Shown: piece after piece, positions 1-8,806 of the stretch
Layout of the letters: the number at the start of each line of letters is the position of its first letter
Position numbering within the stretch: position 1 is the first letter of the stretch
Assembly (NCBI RefSeq): GCF_003945345.1
Contig: NZ_AP019308.1
Location: 6,266,001-6,330,000 of the forward strand
From: Paenibacillus baekrokdamisoli
GTDB taxonomy: Bacteria; Bacillota; Bacilli; Paenibacillales; Paenibacillaceae
Direction: 5' to 3'
DNA: 64,000 nt
Translations under genes and position numbers: made by a program
The notes under the pieces: generated by a model
Databases searched by the model: none
Seen by the model: the letters and a program-made list of their open reading frames with translations, nothing else
What the model was told of the DNA's origin: nothing

Positions 1-1
1 G

Positions 2-727
2 CAGAAGCTGGAACCGGGTGGCAGCAACCCTTTGAAGGACGTGAAGGGAACCTCCTTTGAACTGGAAACGGAGTTTACAGCAACCTCCGCCGTCGAATCC
101 TTTGGAATAAAGGTTAGGGAAGGCGGCAAGCAGGAAACGGTCATTCGTTATGAGACTAAGACGGCTCAGCTTGTCGTGGACCGCATGAATGCTGGTGAAA
201 GCTCATTCGAGAATCAATTTGCAGAAGCGGTCTCAGCGCCACTGAAGCTGCGTGACAACAAGCTGAAGCTGCGCATTTTCGTCGATGATACGACACTGGA
301 GGTGTTTGCAAACGACGGAGAAGTCGTGCTAACCAGCCTGATTTTTCCGGATGCAACGAGCAATGGGCTGGAGCTGTTCACCAAGGGTGGATCAGTCAAG
401 CTGGACAAGGCGATCTTCTATCCGTTGCAGTCGGTTTGGCGGGATGAGAATCCGGATGGGAAGCAGCCGCTGCGGATTGTGGTGAATAAGAACATTCTCC
501 AGATGAAGGAAGGGCAGACGCTCGAACTGGCTGCATCGATTCTTCCGCTAGGAGCGAAACAGTTAGTGAAGTGGGCATCGAGCGACGAATCTGTGGTAAT
601 GGTGAAATCAGCAGCGGGTACTACGGCGATAGCGACGGGGATGAAAGAGGGCAAAGCAGAGATTAAAGCGAGCAGCGATGACGGCAGTGTTACTTATTCT
701 CTTAACGTATTCGTAGCAGCTCGATAA
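2..727 (+). CDS. Secreted GH32 levanase-type fructan hydrolase, C-terminal part with Ig-like domain (5' truncated by window)
   Basis: The frame is open from base 2 and ends at TAA 725-727, so only the last 241 residues are visible and the real start lies upstream. The first ~140 residues match the C-terminal beta-sandwich of GH32 enzymes, with the typical run LEVFANDGEVVLTSLIFP and the ending FYPLQSVW, which recurs at the ends of the two GH32 genes at 14.6 and 16.1 kb. A bacterial Ig-like (Big2-type) domain follows (LQMKEGQTLELAASILP... VKWASSDESVV... GKAEIKASS). Ig-like tails are usual on exported polysaccharide hydrolases, so an extracellular levan/inulin-degrading enzyme feeding the importers downstream is likely. 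The catalytic propeller is outside the window, so substrate and secretion signal are not seen. Confidence 0.8.
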   Translation, partial: QKLEPGGSNPLKDVKGTSFELETEFTATSAVESFGIKVREGGKQETVIRYETKTAQLVVDRMNAGESSFENQFAEAVSAPLKLRDNKLKLRIFVDDTTLEVFANDGEVVLTSLIFPDATSNGLELFTKGGSVKLDKAIFYPLQSVWRDENPDGKQPLRIVVNKNILQMKEGQTLELAASILPLGAKQLVKWASSDESVVMVKSAAGTTAIATGMKEGKAEIKASSDDGSVTYSLNVFVAAR

Positions 728-850
728 TCCACTGATGAAATTGAAAGTCATTTGCGGAGGAAATTGAAATTTATGCGATTGTCGATTTGATATAACCATA
801 AGTAAGGAAATCAAGTGAGTGAAGAAACGAGGAAACAGGGGGGATTATCG

Positions 851-1966
851 ATGAATCTAGCATTTATCGGCTGCGGTGGCATTTCGGATGCACATCTGCA
901 CGGGATAGTCGAGCTAAGAAGAGCAGGTTACCTTGCGATTAACATAACCGCTGTATGTGACATTAATCTTGCCCGTGCTGTGGAGTTCTCAAGTAAGGTG
1001 AAAGCGCAGTTAGGAACGGATGCCGCAATCTATACCGATTACAAGGAGATGCTGGCCAAGGAATCACTGGATGCTGTCACAGTCCTTGTTACCCATGACT
1101 TGCATCATTCCGTCGCGGGAGATTGTTTTGCTGCCGGCGTTCATGTGCAAATGCAAAAGCCGCTAGCGATTGCGCCATCATTCGGACGTCAGATGATTGA
1201 GGATGCACGAAAATATGATCGTATTCTGACGTTGTCGGAGCCTAGTGTTCTGGGTGCTGCTAATGTTGCAGCTGCAAGGGCCGTGCAAGACGGAGTGTTG
1301 GGCCAAGTTTACCTCGTACTGGATTATGCAACGAGCGCAGCGGCAACCGGATTCTTCGGCGGGACGCCTTGGCGGCATATGAAAGGAAAAGCGGGAGCGG
1401 GCTGGATAAATGACCATGGGGTTCATCGGACACATTCATTTCTGGAGATGATCGGCGGCATTCGCGAGGTGTTCGCGTATACCGAAATCTTCGAGAAGGT
1501 GAGAAGAGGGAATGGCGTAACGATTCAGCCGACTGGGGAAGATGCCGCGGTAATGGTTTTACGATTTAATAACGGAGCTCTTGGTCATTGGATGTGCGCT
1601 ACAGCCATTCACGGTGAGGAGATGGGCGGGGTTTACGTTTACGGGAGTAAAGGCTGTCTTCGGCCTGGCCGCCAACTTTCGCTGGAGGGAGGCAAGCAAA
1701 TTCCGTTTGCACAGATCATTGAAACGTACGCTCCCGATGTGATGAAGGACCCTTTCGCGCATGCTTATTTGGAGTTATGGGAAGCGATATCAGACAAGAA
1801 GCAGCCAATATCTAGCGCGGAGAAGGGGCAGGAAGCTCTTAGCGTCGTATTCGCTGCATTGGAGTCGGCTCATATCGGCCAGCCCATTAGCGTCGAAGAC
1901 ATTATGGACGGCAGCAGACGCACTTACGAAGATACAGTCATTCGAGAAATGAACCTGCATTCCTAA
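851..1966 (+). CDS. Gfo/Idh/MocA family NAD(P)-dependent oxidoreductase
   Basis: A 371-residue protein. The N-terminus MNLAFIGCGGISDAHLHG is a Rossmann nucleotide-binding loop (GxGG). QKPLAI at ~105-110 is the family's EKP-like motif with Q in place of E, and a C-terminal beta-sheet domain follows. The frame extends to a GTG at 815, but the ATG at 851 has a run of six G (838-843) seven bases upstream and begins right at the Rossmann strand, so it is preferred. Members oxidise or reduce sugars, inositols or sugar derivatives in the cytoplasm. It lies between a fructan hydrolase and an importer, and 22 bases before the next gene, so it probably belongs to the same operon and modifies an imported sugar. 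The substrate is unknown. Confidence 0.85.
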   Translation: MNLAFIGCGGISDAHLHGIVELRRAGYLAINITAVCDINLARAVEFSSKVKAQLGTDAAIYTDYKEMLAKESLDAVTVLVTHDLHHSVAGDCFAAGVHVQMQKPLAIAPSFGRQMIEDARKYDRILTLSEPSVLGAANVAAARAVQDGVLGQVYLVLDYATSAAATGFFGGTPWRHMKGKAGAGWINDHGVHRTHSFLEMIGGIREVFAYTEIFEKVRRGNGVTIQPTGEDAAVMVLRFNNGALGHWMCATAIHGEEMGGVYVYGSKGCLRPGRQLSLEGGKQIPFAQIIETYAPDVMKDPFAHAYLELWEAISDKKQPISSAEKGQEALSVVFAALESAHIGQPISVEDIMDGSRRTYEDTVIREMNLHS

Positions 1967-1988
1967 TTTCAATACCCGGGGGTCAACA

Positions 1989-4847
1989 GTGAGAACGAAA
2001 CGGAAATGGAAAATGGCCACTGCTGTTTGTCTTCTTAGCGTATTGCTTGTATCCGTCATTACAGTGAGCTCGTATTCGGAGCAAAGCCGCAGCGCAGCCG
2101 CAGCATATACGTACACGGACGCCAAACCCAAGGCGGATGGTCTAATTATTCCGGCCGCAGATGCCATAACGGAAGGGACGAGCGCGAAGCTGCTGCCAGA
2201 ATGGAAAGGCCGTCAGCACGTCCTGGAATGGATGGAAGGCCAAAGTGTTGAATGGAAGGCCGACATCACAAAAGCTTCGAAATACCAGCTGTCCATCGGA
2301 TATTATCCGCTGGCAGGAAGCGGACAGGATATCGAATTTCAAATTTCGGTTGACGGCAAACCGCTAACCAAGAATAACGAGCCCTTCAAATTAAATCGGG
2401 TTTGGCGCGATGAGAGCGGTAAGATCAAGCAAAGCCGAGGCAATGACTTACGACCAAAGCAAGAAGAACAGTCTATCTGGCTGGATACCACAATCACACT
2501 ACCAGGCAATGAGCTTGGTGGCGGAGCACTTGTTCTTGATTTGACCCAAGGTCAGCATGTGATTCGTCTAACGAGTTCACGAGAGTCGGCGGTTATTGAT
2601 TACCTGCATCTGTTCCAAGGAACAGCAGTCCAAGATTATTCCGCTTATCATGCTGGACAGGCAAAGTCTTCAGAGGTGTCAGCCAGCGACGGAGGTAAGG
2701 GGATGATCGAGGTGCAGGCCGAACAAGCTTACTTGAAATCCTCGGCCGGATTGTTTCCGACAATGGATCGAACAAGTCCATTAACAACTCCGTATGATCC
2801 GGTAAAGATGCGAATTAATACGATCGGCGGAAGCAATTGGGATACACCGGGCCAGTGGATTAGCTGGAAGCTTGAAGTGCCTGAGGACGGCTGGTATAAG
2901 CTCGGAGTTAGATATCATCAGAACAAAATCAAGGACTCTTTTGTATCGAGAACGATCTATATGGATGGCGAGGTTCCTTTCTCGGAGCTTAGCCAGGTAA
3001 GGTTTCCCTATCATCTGGATTGGGCAGTCAAGGAACTGGGCGAAGAAACGGGAGAGCCGTACCTCTTTCACCTAGCCAAAGGGACACATGAAATCAAGAT
3101 GGAAGTGACGCTCGGCGACATGGCGCCATCCATTAGCAGCGTGAAGAGTATGGTTGCCGAGCTGCAAGAGATATATCGCAAGATCGTCATGATTACGAGT
3201 GTAAGACCAGATACGTACCGGGATTACGAGCTGGATAAGAGTATTCCGGGTTTCATCGCAGATCTGCAGCAGTTGAAGGCGCGAATGGAAGAGGAAGCGG
3301 GTCGGCTGGAGAAGCTGACTGGCAGCAATAATAATGGTTCACGGTCGTTAATGCTTCTCGTGAGTCAATTGGAAGGCTTCATCGATCGGCCGGATTCGAT
3401 TCCGAAGCGGCTGGATAGTTACAAGACGAACATGACGGCACTGGCAGATTGGATGCTCAATGTCAGCAGCCAACCGCTCGAGCTTGACTACCTCTATGTG
3501 GCGTCAGCTGACGTCGACAAGCCGAAAGCCGAAGCAAATGTATTGCAAAAGGGCATTCATGAGCTGCGGGCGTTCGCAGGATCATTCCTGGAAAACTATG
3601 ATTCCATGGGTGATGACAAGGCGGGTAGACGTTCCATTACAGTATGGACCGGACTCGGCAGAGACCAAGCTTATGTCGTCAAACGGCTCATTGATGAGAC
3701 CTTTACGCCAGAGACCGGCATTAATGTTCAATTCAATCTAGTAGAGAACTCCCTCGTTGTTGCTGTTATGGCGGGAGAGGGACCTGATGTGAATTTGCTG
3801 ACAAGCCGCGGAGATACGATGAATCTGGCCATCCGTGGAGCGCTTGAGCCGTTGGATCCATTCACCGGCTTTGATCAATTGCCAGGGCAGTATATGCCAT
3901 CGGCAATGGTGCCCTATCAGTACCAGAATCACACGTACGGTATTCCCGAGGAACAGGAATTCTTCATGATGTTCTACCGGGAGGATGTACTGAAGGATCT
4001 TGGCATTGAAGCACCGCAAACATGGGCCGATCTCATGAAGATTGCACCAGAGCTGCAGAATCATAACATGCAGATTGGATTGCCTTATGAGAACTTAGAT
4101 GCCTTCCAGCTGCTGACCCGCGGTATGGGAACACTGAATCTGCTGCCTTCTCTGCTTATGCAGAATGGAAGCGGTGTGTATAACAAGGATCTAACAGCCA
4201 CACGTTTTGACGAGCCGTCCTCGTTCAAGGCATTTAAGCAATGGACCGATTTCTACAAGCTGTTCGATTATCCGCTGTACAAGGATGATTTTAACCGCTT
4301 CCGCACAGGGGAAATGCCGATCGTCATCAGCAGCTATAAGCTGTATAACCGATTGGTGAAGGCGGCTCCGGAGATTACGGGAACGTGGAAGATGGTTCCG
4401 ATGCCCGGCGTGAAGAAGGCGGATAACACCATCGACCGTTCGACCGGTGCGACCGGAACGGCGAGCATTATATTGAAAAAAGCAGCTGACAAGAAGGACG
4501 CGTGGACATTCCTGCAATGGTGGAATACGGCGGAGACGCAAACAAGATTCGCCAAAGAGCTTGAGAACGAGCTGGGTGTACTCGGTCGGCGGTCGCCGGC
4601 TAACGTTCAGGCATTCACTGCTACTAATTGGAGCCGTGCGGAGCAGCAAGCTCTGATGGAACAGTGGCAGCAGGTCAAGGAAATTCCGGAGCTGCCTGGG
4701 GGTTATTACACGTCGCGGAATATCGATAATGCCTTCCGCAGCGTTGTGTTTCAGAACGAAAATGCACGTGAAAGTCTTTTCTATTGGAATAACCAAATCA
4801 ATGCAGAGATTGAGCGCAAACGGTATGAATTTGGGGTGAAACCATGA
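1989..4847 (+). CDS. Solute-binding protein fused to N-terminal carbohydrate-binding modules
   Basis: A 952-residue protein with a GTG start. A hydrophobic N-terminus (VCLLSVLLVSVITVSS) lacks a lipobox cysteine, so it is either secreted or held by an uncleaved helix. Residues ~35-215 and ~235-395 look like two galactose-binding-fold carbohydrate-binding modules (IEFQISVDGKPL; WISWKLEVPEDGWYKLGVRY). Residues ~400-530 are a helical linker. Residues ~545-952 are an extracellular solute-binding domain of the sugar type (ITVWTGLGRDQAYVVKRLID; MAGEGPDVNLL; FYREDVLKDLGIEAPQTW). The ATG of the first permease overlaps its TGA by four bases, so they are translationally coupled. A binding protein twice the usual ~430 residues suggests capture of a polymer or long oligosaccharide. 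The module boundaries are estimates. Confidence 0.85.
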   Translation: MRTKRKWKMATAVCLLSVLLVSVITVSSYSEQSRSAAAAYTYTDAKPKADGLIIPAADAITEGTSAKLLPEWKGRQHVLEWMEGQSVEWKADITKASKYQLSIGYYPLAGSGQDIEFQISVDGKPLTKNNEPFKLNRVWRDESGKIKQSRGNDLRPKQEEQSIWLDTTITLPGNELGGGALVLDLTQGQHVIRLTSSRESAVIDYLHLFQGTAVQDYSAYHAGQAKSSEVSASDGGKGMIEVQAEQAYLKSSAGLFPTMDRTSPLTTPYDPVKMRINTIGGSNWDTPGQWISWKLEVPEDGWYKLGVRYHQNKIKDSFVSRTIYMDGEVPFSELSQVRFPYHLDWAVKELGEETGEPYLFHLAKGTHEIKMEVTLGDMAPSISSVKSMVAELQEIYRKIVMITSVRPDTYRDYELDKSIPGFIADLQQLKARMEEEAGRLEKLTGSNNNGSRSLMLLVSQLEGFIDRPDSIPKRLDSYKTNMTALADWMLNVSSQPLELDYLYVASADVDKPKAEANVLQKGIHELRAFAGSFLENYDSMGDDKAGRRSITVWTGLGRDQAYVVKRLIDETFTPETGINVQFNLVENSLVVAVMAGEGPDVNLLTSRGDTMNLAIRGALEPLDPFTGFDQLPGQYMPSAMVPYQYQNHTYGIPEEQEFFMMFYREDVLKDLGIEAPQTWADLMKIAPELQNHNMQIGLPYENLDAFQLLTRGMGTLNLLPSLLMQNGSGVYNKDLTATRFDEPSSFKAFKQWTDFYKLFDYPLYKDDFNRFRTGEMPIVISSYKLYNRLVKAAPEITGTWKMVPMPGVKKADNTIDRSTGATGTASIILKKAADKKDAWTFLQWWNTAETQTRFAKELENELGVLGRRSPANVQAFTATNWSRAEQQALMEQWQQVKEIPELPGGYYTSRNIDNAFRSVVFQNENARESLFYWNNQINAEIERKRYEFGVKP

Positions 4848-5743
4848 TAAACCGAGCGGCTGCCGTTCTCCTGAAGCATCGGGAAAGCTACTTGCTTATG
4901 ACGCCTTATATGATCTTTTTTATCTTGTTTACGATATTGCCGGTCGTCTTGTCTGTCGTAATGGGATTCACCTATTACAACTTGATCGAGCCTCCACGCT
5001 TTGTCGGCTGGTATAACTATATTCGGCTGTTCTTGGATGATGATATCTTCATCACCGCGCTGAAGAATACGATGCTCTTCGCCTTCGTTACAGGGCCGAT
5101 CAGTTATGGACTCAGCTTTCTGGTCGCTTGGATCATTAATGATCTATCCCGTACGCTGCGATCAATTGCGACGGTGCTGTTCTACATTCCGACGATTATC
5201 GGGGTATCCGTGTACCCGTTGTGGAGGTTGATTTTCAGCCCTGATGCTTATGGTTATTTGAACGGAATGCTGATGAAATGGGGATTTCTGCAGGAGCCGG
5301 TCGCTTGGCTGCTCGATAAGAACCATTTGCTCTTCATCCTCATTCTCGTTCAGCTGTGGATGAGCATGGGGATCAGCTTCCTAGCCTTTGTCGCGGGCTT
5401 GCAAACGGTGGACAGCAGTTTATATGAAGCGGGTGTCGTTGATGGCATCCGGAATCGGTTTCAAGAGCTGTGGTATATTACGCTGCCTTCAATGATTCCC
5501 CAGCTCGTATTCGGGGCTGTTATGCAGATTGTCATTTCCTTCAGCGTCGCTGATGTTTCCATTCAATTGGCGGGCTTCCCGAGTACGGAGTACGCCGGGG
5601 AAACGATGGTCACCCATATCATGGATTACGGTAGTATCCGCTATGAGATGGGTTATGCATCGTCAATGGCCGCTTTTCTATTTGCAATCATGGTCTTAAC
5701 CAATCGGATCGTAACCAAACTGCTCCACAAAGTGGGAATATGA
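4844..5743 (+). CDS. Sugar ABC transporter permease (MalF/UgpA type)
   Basis: A 299-residue membrane protein with about six hydrophobic segments. The first is YMIFFILFTILPVVLSVVMG. The cytoplasmic EAA loop reads YEAGVVDGIRNRF...ITLP, which contacts the ATPase in this family. The start ATG lies inside the stop of the binding-protein gene (ATGA overlap). It is the first of a pair with the next gene. No ATPase gene is nearby, as is usual for Gram-positive CUT1 importers that share an MsmX-like ATPase. Substrate is inferred from context as fructo-oligosaccharide or another glycan fragment. Confidence 0.92.
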   Translation: MINRAAAVLLKHRESYLLMTPYMIFFILFTILPVVLSVVMGFTYYNLIEPPRFVGWYNYIRLFLDDDIFITALKNTMLFAFVTGPISYGLSFLVAWIINDLSRTLRSIATVLFYIPTIIGVSVYPLWRLIFSPDAYGYLNGMLMKWGFLQEPVAWLLDKNHLLFILILVQLWMSMGISFLAFVAGLQTVDSSLYEAGVVDGIRNRFQELWYITLPSMIPQLVFGAVMQIVISFSVADVSIQLAGFPSTEYAGETMVTHIMDYGSIRYEMGYASSMAAFLFAIMVLTNRIVTKLLHKVGI

Positions 5744-5762
5744 CCCGAAGGAGGTCTCACAA

Positions 5763-6632
5763 TTGATTTCGCTCACCAGGAAAAAAGCCGGTATTCATTC
5801 GAGACGCTCGCTTACAGGCAATATTCTAGTATTCAGCTTTATCGGCATACTCGCCTTGTTCTCGGCACTGCCTTTTATATTTGCGGTTATTACATCACTC
5901 AAGCCAATTGATGAGCTGCTGCAGTTTCCGCCTAAGTTCTCGGTTGCCAGGCCTACGCTGGCTAACTTCGGTGATTTGTTCCAGCTTGCTTCGAACATGT
6001 GGGTACCGTTGTTCCGCTATGTCTTCAACACGGCGATGGTTGCCGTACTCGGTACGATATTCCATGTTGTGTTCGCAGCAATGGCCGCTTATCCCTTAGC
6101 CAAACACCGGTTTCCAGGTAAAAATATAATCTTCTCGATCATCGTGATGGCGCTGATGTTCGTGCCGCAGGTCACCTTCATTCCTCAGTTCGTATTGATG
6201 TCGAAGCTGAATCTGGTGAATTCTTACGCAGCATTAATTCTGCCATGGATCGGTGCTTCGCTTGGCCTGTTCCTGATGAAGCAGTTCATTGAGCAAATTC
6301 CCGATGCCATTCTGGAAGCTGCTCGAATCGACGGTGCGAGCGAGTTCACGACGTTCTTCCGTATTGTTTGGCCGAATACGACGCCTGCAATCTTGACTGT
6401 CGTTATCTTTCAATTTATTAATCTGTGGAACTACTCGCCTCGTGAACTGATCTACAGCGAGTCGTTGAAGGTTTTCCGGATGGCACTCGAGCAAATTGTG
6501 GCAGGTGATCCCGTTGCCAGAATGGGTGCGGGAGCAGCGGCTTCGGTCATCCTCATGATTCCTCCTATTCTCGTATTTGTATTCCTGCAGCGCAAGGTCG
6601 TCGAGACGATGACGTTCGCAGGAATCAAGTGA
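5763..6632 (+). CDS. Carbohydrate ABC transporter permease (MalG/UgpE type)
   Basis: A 289-residue membrane protein and the second permease of the pair. The EAA loop is EAARIDGASEFTTFFRIVWP and the C-terminus ends in the typical MTFAGIK of MalG-like subunits. The start is TTG 5763, chosen because GGAGGT (5750-5755) lies seven bases upstream. It is 19 bases downstream of its partner and is followed 19 bases later by the NHL gene, so all are probably one transcript. It should form the inner-membrane channel together with the preceding permease. Confidence 0.92.
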   Translation: MISLTRKKAGIHSRRSLTGNILVFSFIGILALFSALPFIFAVITSLKPIDELLQFPPKFSVARPTLANFGDLFQLASNMWVPLFRYVFNTAMVAVLGTIFHVVFAAMAAYPLAKHRFPGKNIIFSIIVMALMFVPQVTFIPQFVLMSKLNLVNSYAALILPWIGASLGLFLMKQFIEQIPDAILEAARIDGASEFTTFFRIVWPNTTPAILTVVIFQFINLWNYSPRELIYSESLKVFRMALEQIVAGDPVARMGAGAAASVILMIPPILVFVFLQRKVVETMTFAGIK

Positions 6633-6651
6633 TGGGAGGAGGAGAGGAGCT

Positions 6652-8145
6652 ATGACTATCAAAGCTTATATCGCTGTCGTCCTCGCTGTCGTCCTGCTTC
6701 TTGCTCTGCTAGGCGTTAGCGGTTCTGGAACAAAAGCCTATGCGGCGGAAGGCCCTTATAAGTCTTATGTATATAACGAATGGAATCAATCCAAAGCCTC
6801 ACCCAATAGCTTGCTGCCTGCTGGAACGTATACCGGTATGGATGCAGGGGCGGGTGCTTTTAACGAGCCGCAGGATTTATTCGTTGCTAAACAAGGTACG
6901 ATCTATGTCACGGATACAGGGAATAATCGGATCGTTGTCTTGAATCCATCTTTCAAGAAGGTCGATGTGATCGACAAGCTGATCTGGAAGGGAAAAGAAA
7001 CGACCCTGCAAGGGCCGACCGGCTCCTATGTGACCGATGATGGAACGCTCTATATCGCGGATAAGGGAAATGGCCGTGTACTTCGGATCAACAAAGGCAA
7101 GCAGGTGGATCTCGTGATCGAGAAACCGGAGCATCCGCTCATTCCGAAGGATTTTAAATTTAAGCCAGTTAAAGTTGCCGTCGACAATGCGGGGCGTATC
7201 TATGTGCTCTCGGAAGGCCAGTTCTTCGGATTGATGCAGTTCGACAAGGAGGGACATTTCCTCGGGTACTTCGGGAGCAATAAGGTAGAGGTAACGCCTG
7301 CCGTTGTTGTGGAGACGTTCTGGAAGAGTATTTTGTCCAAGGAGCAGCGAGAAGGGATGGTCAAGCTGCTGCCGATCGAATACTCCAATCTGGATATGGA
7401 CGAGGACGGTTTTGTCTATACGACGACAATCGTCTCGCAAAACTCCCGTCAGGAAATCAAGAAGCTCAACCCGCTCGGTAATAACGTGCTTACTGGGAAG
7501 GATGGGGACAGTGACTTTGGAGATAAAGAAATCCCGGTAAAGAAGGCTGTTAAGTTAGATAGCTCCTTCGTTGATCTAGCCATTGATCAGGACGGCTTCA
7601 TCGCGGGTCTGGACCGTACGCGAGGGCGGGTCTTTGAATACGACCAAGAAGGCAACCCAATTGCTATCTTCGGTGCTCTTGGGAATCAGAAGGGAACCTT
7701 CCAACAACCGGTGGCAGTCGCCTATTGGCAGGATTCCGTGCTTGTGCTGGATGCGGGGAAACGGAATATTACCCGGTTCAACAGGACGGAATACGGACAG
7801 CTGGTGCGAAAGGCAACGGTTCTATATAACCAAGGGCTCTATGAGGAAGCTGCGATTATTTGGCAAGAGGTCGCCAAGCGCAACATGAATAATGAAATTG
7901 CTTATGTGGGCATGGCGAAGGCGCTGGAGAAACAGGGCAAGTACGATGAGGCGATGCGCTATTACAAATTGGGGGCGGATCGTTCCGGCTATTCGGATAC
8001 GTATGCACAGATTCGGATTAAGTCAGTTCGCACACATTTGCCTCTGATCATGTCACTTCTTATTATGCTTGTGATTGCTTATTACGGATATAAAGGCTAT
8101 CGCTTCGCCTCCTCCAGAAGCAGACGAAAGGGGATGAGTGCATGA
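6652..8145 (+). CDS. Exported NHL-repeat protein with TPR and C-terminal membrane anchor
   Basis: A 497-residue protein. It has an N-terminal signal or anchor segment (YIAVVLAVVLLLALLGVSG). Beta-propeller NHL-type repeats span ~65-375, each with a G-xIYVTDTGNNRIVVL-like core (YVTDTGNNRIVVLNP; YIADKGNGRVLRI; GRIYVLSEG; VLVLDAGKRNITRF). Two TPR-like helix pairs lie at ~390-450 (YNQGLYEEAAIIWQEVAKR; LEKQGKYDEAMRYYKLGAD). A transmembrane helix near 465-485 is followed by a basic tail. The topology puts propeller and TPR outside the membrane. It is overlapped by the Yip1-like gene and sits between two importers. A scaffold or sensor for surface glycan capture is inferred. No catalytic residue is evident. 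Confidence 0.82.
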   Translation: MTIKAYIAVVLAVVLLLALLGVSGSGTKAYAAEGPYKSYVYNEWNQSKASPNSLLPAGTYTGMDAGAGAFNEPQDLFVAKQGTIYVTDTGNNRIVVLNPSFKKVDVIDKLIWKGKETTLQGPTGSYVTDDGTLYIADKGNGRVLRINKGKQVDLVIEKPEHPLIPKDFKFKPVKVAVDNAGRIYVLSEGQFFGLMQFDKEGHFLGYFGSNKVEVTPAVVVETFWKSILSKEQREGMVKLLPIEYSNLDMDEDGFVYTTTIVSQNSRQEIKKLNPLGNNVLTGKDGDSDFGDKEIPVKKAVKLDSSFVDLAIDQDGFIAGLDRTRGRVFEYDQEGNPIAIFGALGNQKGTFQQPVAVAYWQDSVLVLDAGKRNITRFNRTEYGQLVRKATVLYNQGLYEEAAIIWQEVAKRNMNNEIAYVGMAKALEKQGKYDEAMRYYKLGADRSGYSDTYAQIRIKSVRTHLPLIMSLLIMLVIAYYGYKGYRFASSRSRRKGMSA

Positions 8146-8774
8146 GCATGATGCAGCCCAGTCAAGGCAGATTAAACCCTTTTCGCTGCCTGCTTCATCC
8201 GTTCGATGGTTTCTATGCGATGAAGGAGGAAGGCAAGGGTTCTAGAGTCGCAGCGGCAGTTATCGTATTCATTTTCTTCCTGGCTTCCGTGTTGATCAGG
8301 CAGGATACGGGCTACACGTTCAATACAAACGATCCGGATGCACTGAATATTTGGCTCATCGCAGCGAAGACCGTTGTGCTTTATGGACTTTGGGTCATGG
8401 GCAACTGGGCGGTTGCAACCTGGATGGAAGGGGAAGGCAAGGCCGTCCAAGTCGCTATCGTAAGCGCTTATGCGATGATTCCCTATATCATCGCGATGGT
8501 TCTGACTACCTGGCTCAGCAACGTTATGCTGCAGGAAGAGGGAGCATTTCTCCATTACATGATGGTCATCGCGATGATATGGAGTGGAATTCTCATGCTG
8601 ATCGGCATGCAGACGATTCATGATTATGGATTCGTGCGCAACCTGCAATCCTTGCTGCTAACGGTGGCAGCAATGGCCATTATGGTGTTTCTGGCGGTGC
8701 TCTTCTATACCTTGTTTCAGCAGGCCTACGTGTTCCTGCTGACGATCTATAACGAATTATTGTTCCGCATCTAA
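8142..8774 (+). CDS. Yip1-like integral membrane protein
   Basis: A 210-residue protein with about five hydrophobic helices (VAAAVIVFIFFLASVLI; TVVLYGLWVMGNWAV; AMIPYIIAMVLTTWL; MIWSGILMLIGMQ; AAMAIMVFLAVLFYTLF). The spacing and the opening NPFRCLLHPFDGFYAMKEE, which precedes the first helix, are typical of the bacterial Yip1 domain. It overlaps the NHL gene by four bases (ATGA), implying coupled translation. The role of bacterial Yip1 proteins is not established. Being locked between the NHL and DUF5696 genes, it probably forms the membrane part of one complex with them. Confidence 0.8.
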   Translation: MSMMQPSQGRLNPFRCLLHPFDGFYAMKEEGKGSRVAAAVIVFIFFLASVLIRQDTGYTFNTNDPDALNIWLIAAKTVVLYGLWVMGNWAVATWMEGEGKAVQVAIVSAYAMIPYIIAMVLTTWLSNVMLQEEGAFLHYMMVIAMIWSGILMLIGMQTIHDYGFVRNLQSLLLTVAAMAIMVFLAVLFYTLFQQAYVFLLTIYNELLFRI

Positions 8775-8806
8775 GCTAGGACAGTGATAAGGAAGGAAGG
8801 ACGAAC

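Noticed and set aside
4191..4796. 201-codon open frame on the minus strand
   Set aside because: It lies wholly inside the binding-protein gene, has no family features and has no ribosome binding site. It is a shadow of the coding strand.
6877..7440. 187-codon minus-strand open frame within the NHL gene
   Set aside because: It is opposite a well-supported propeller protein and has no recognisable domain.
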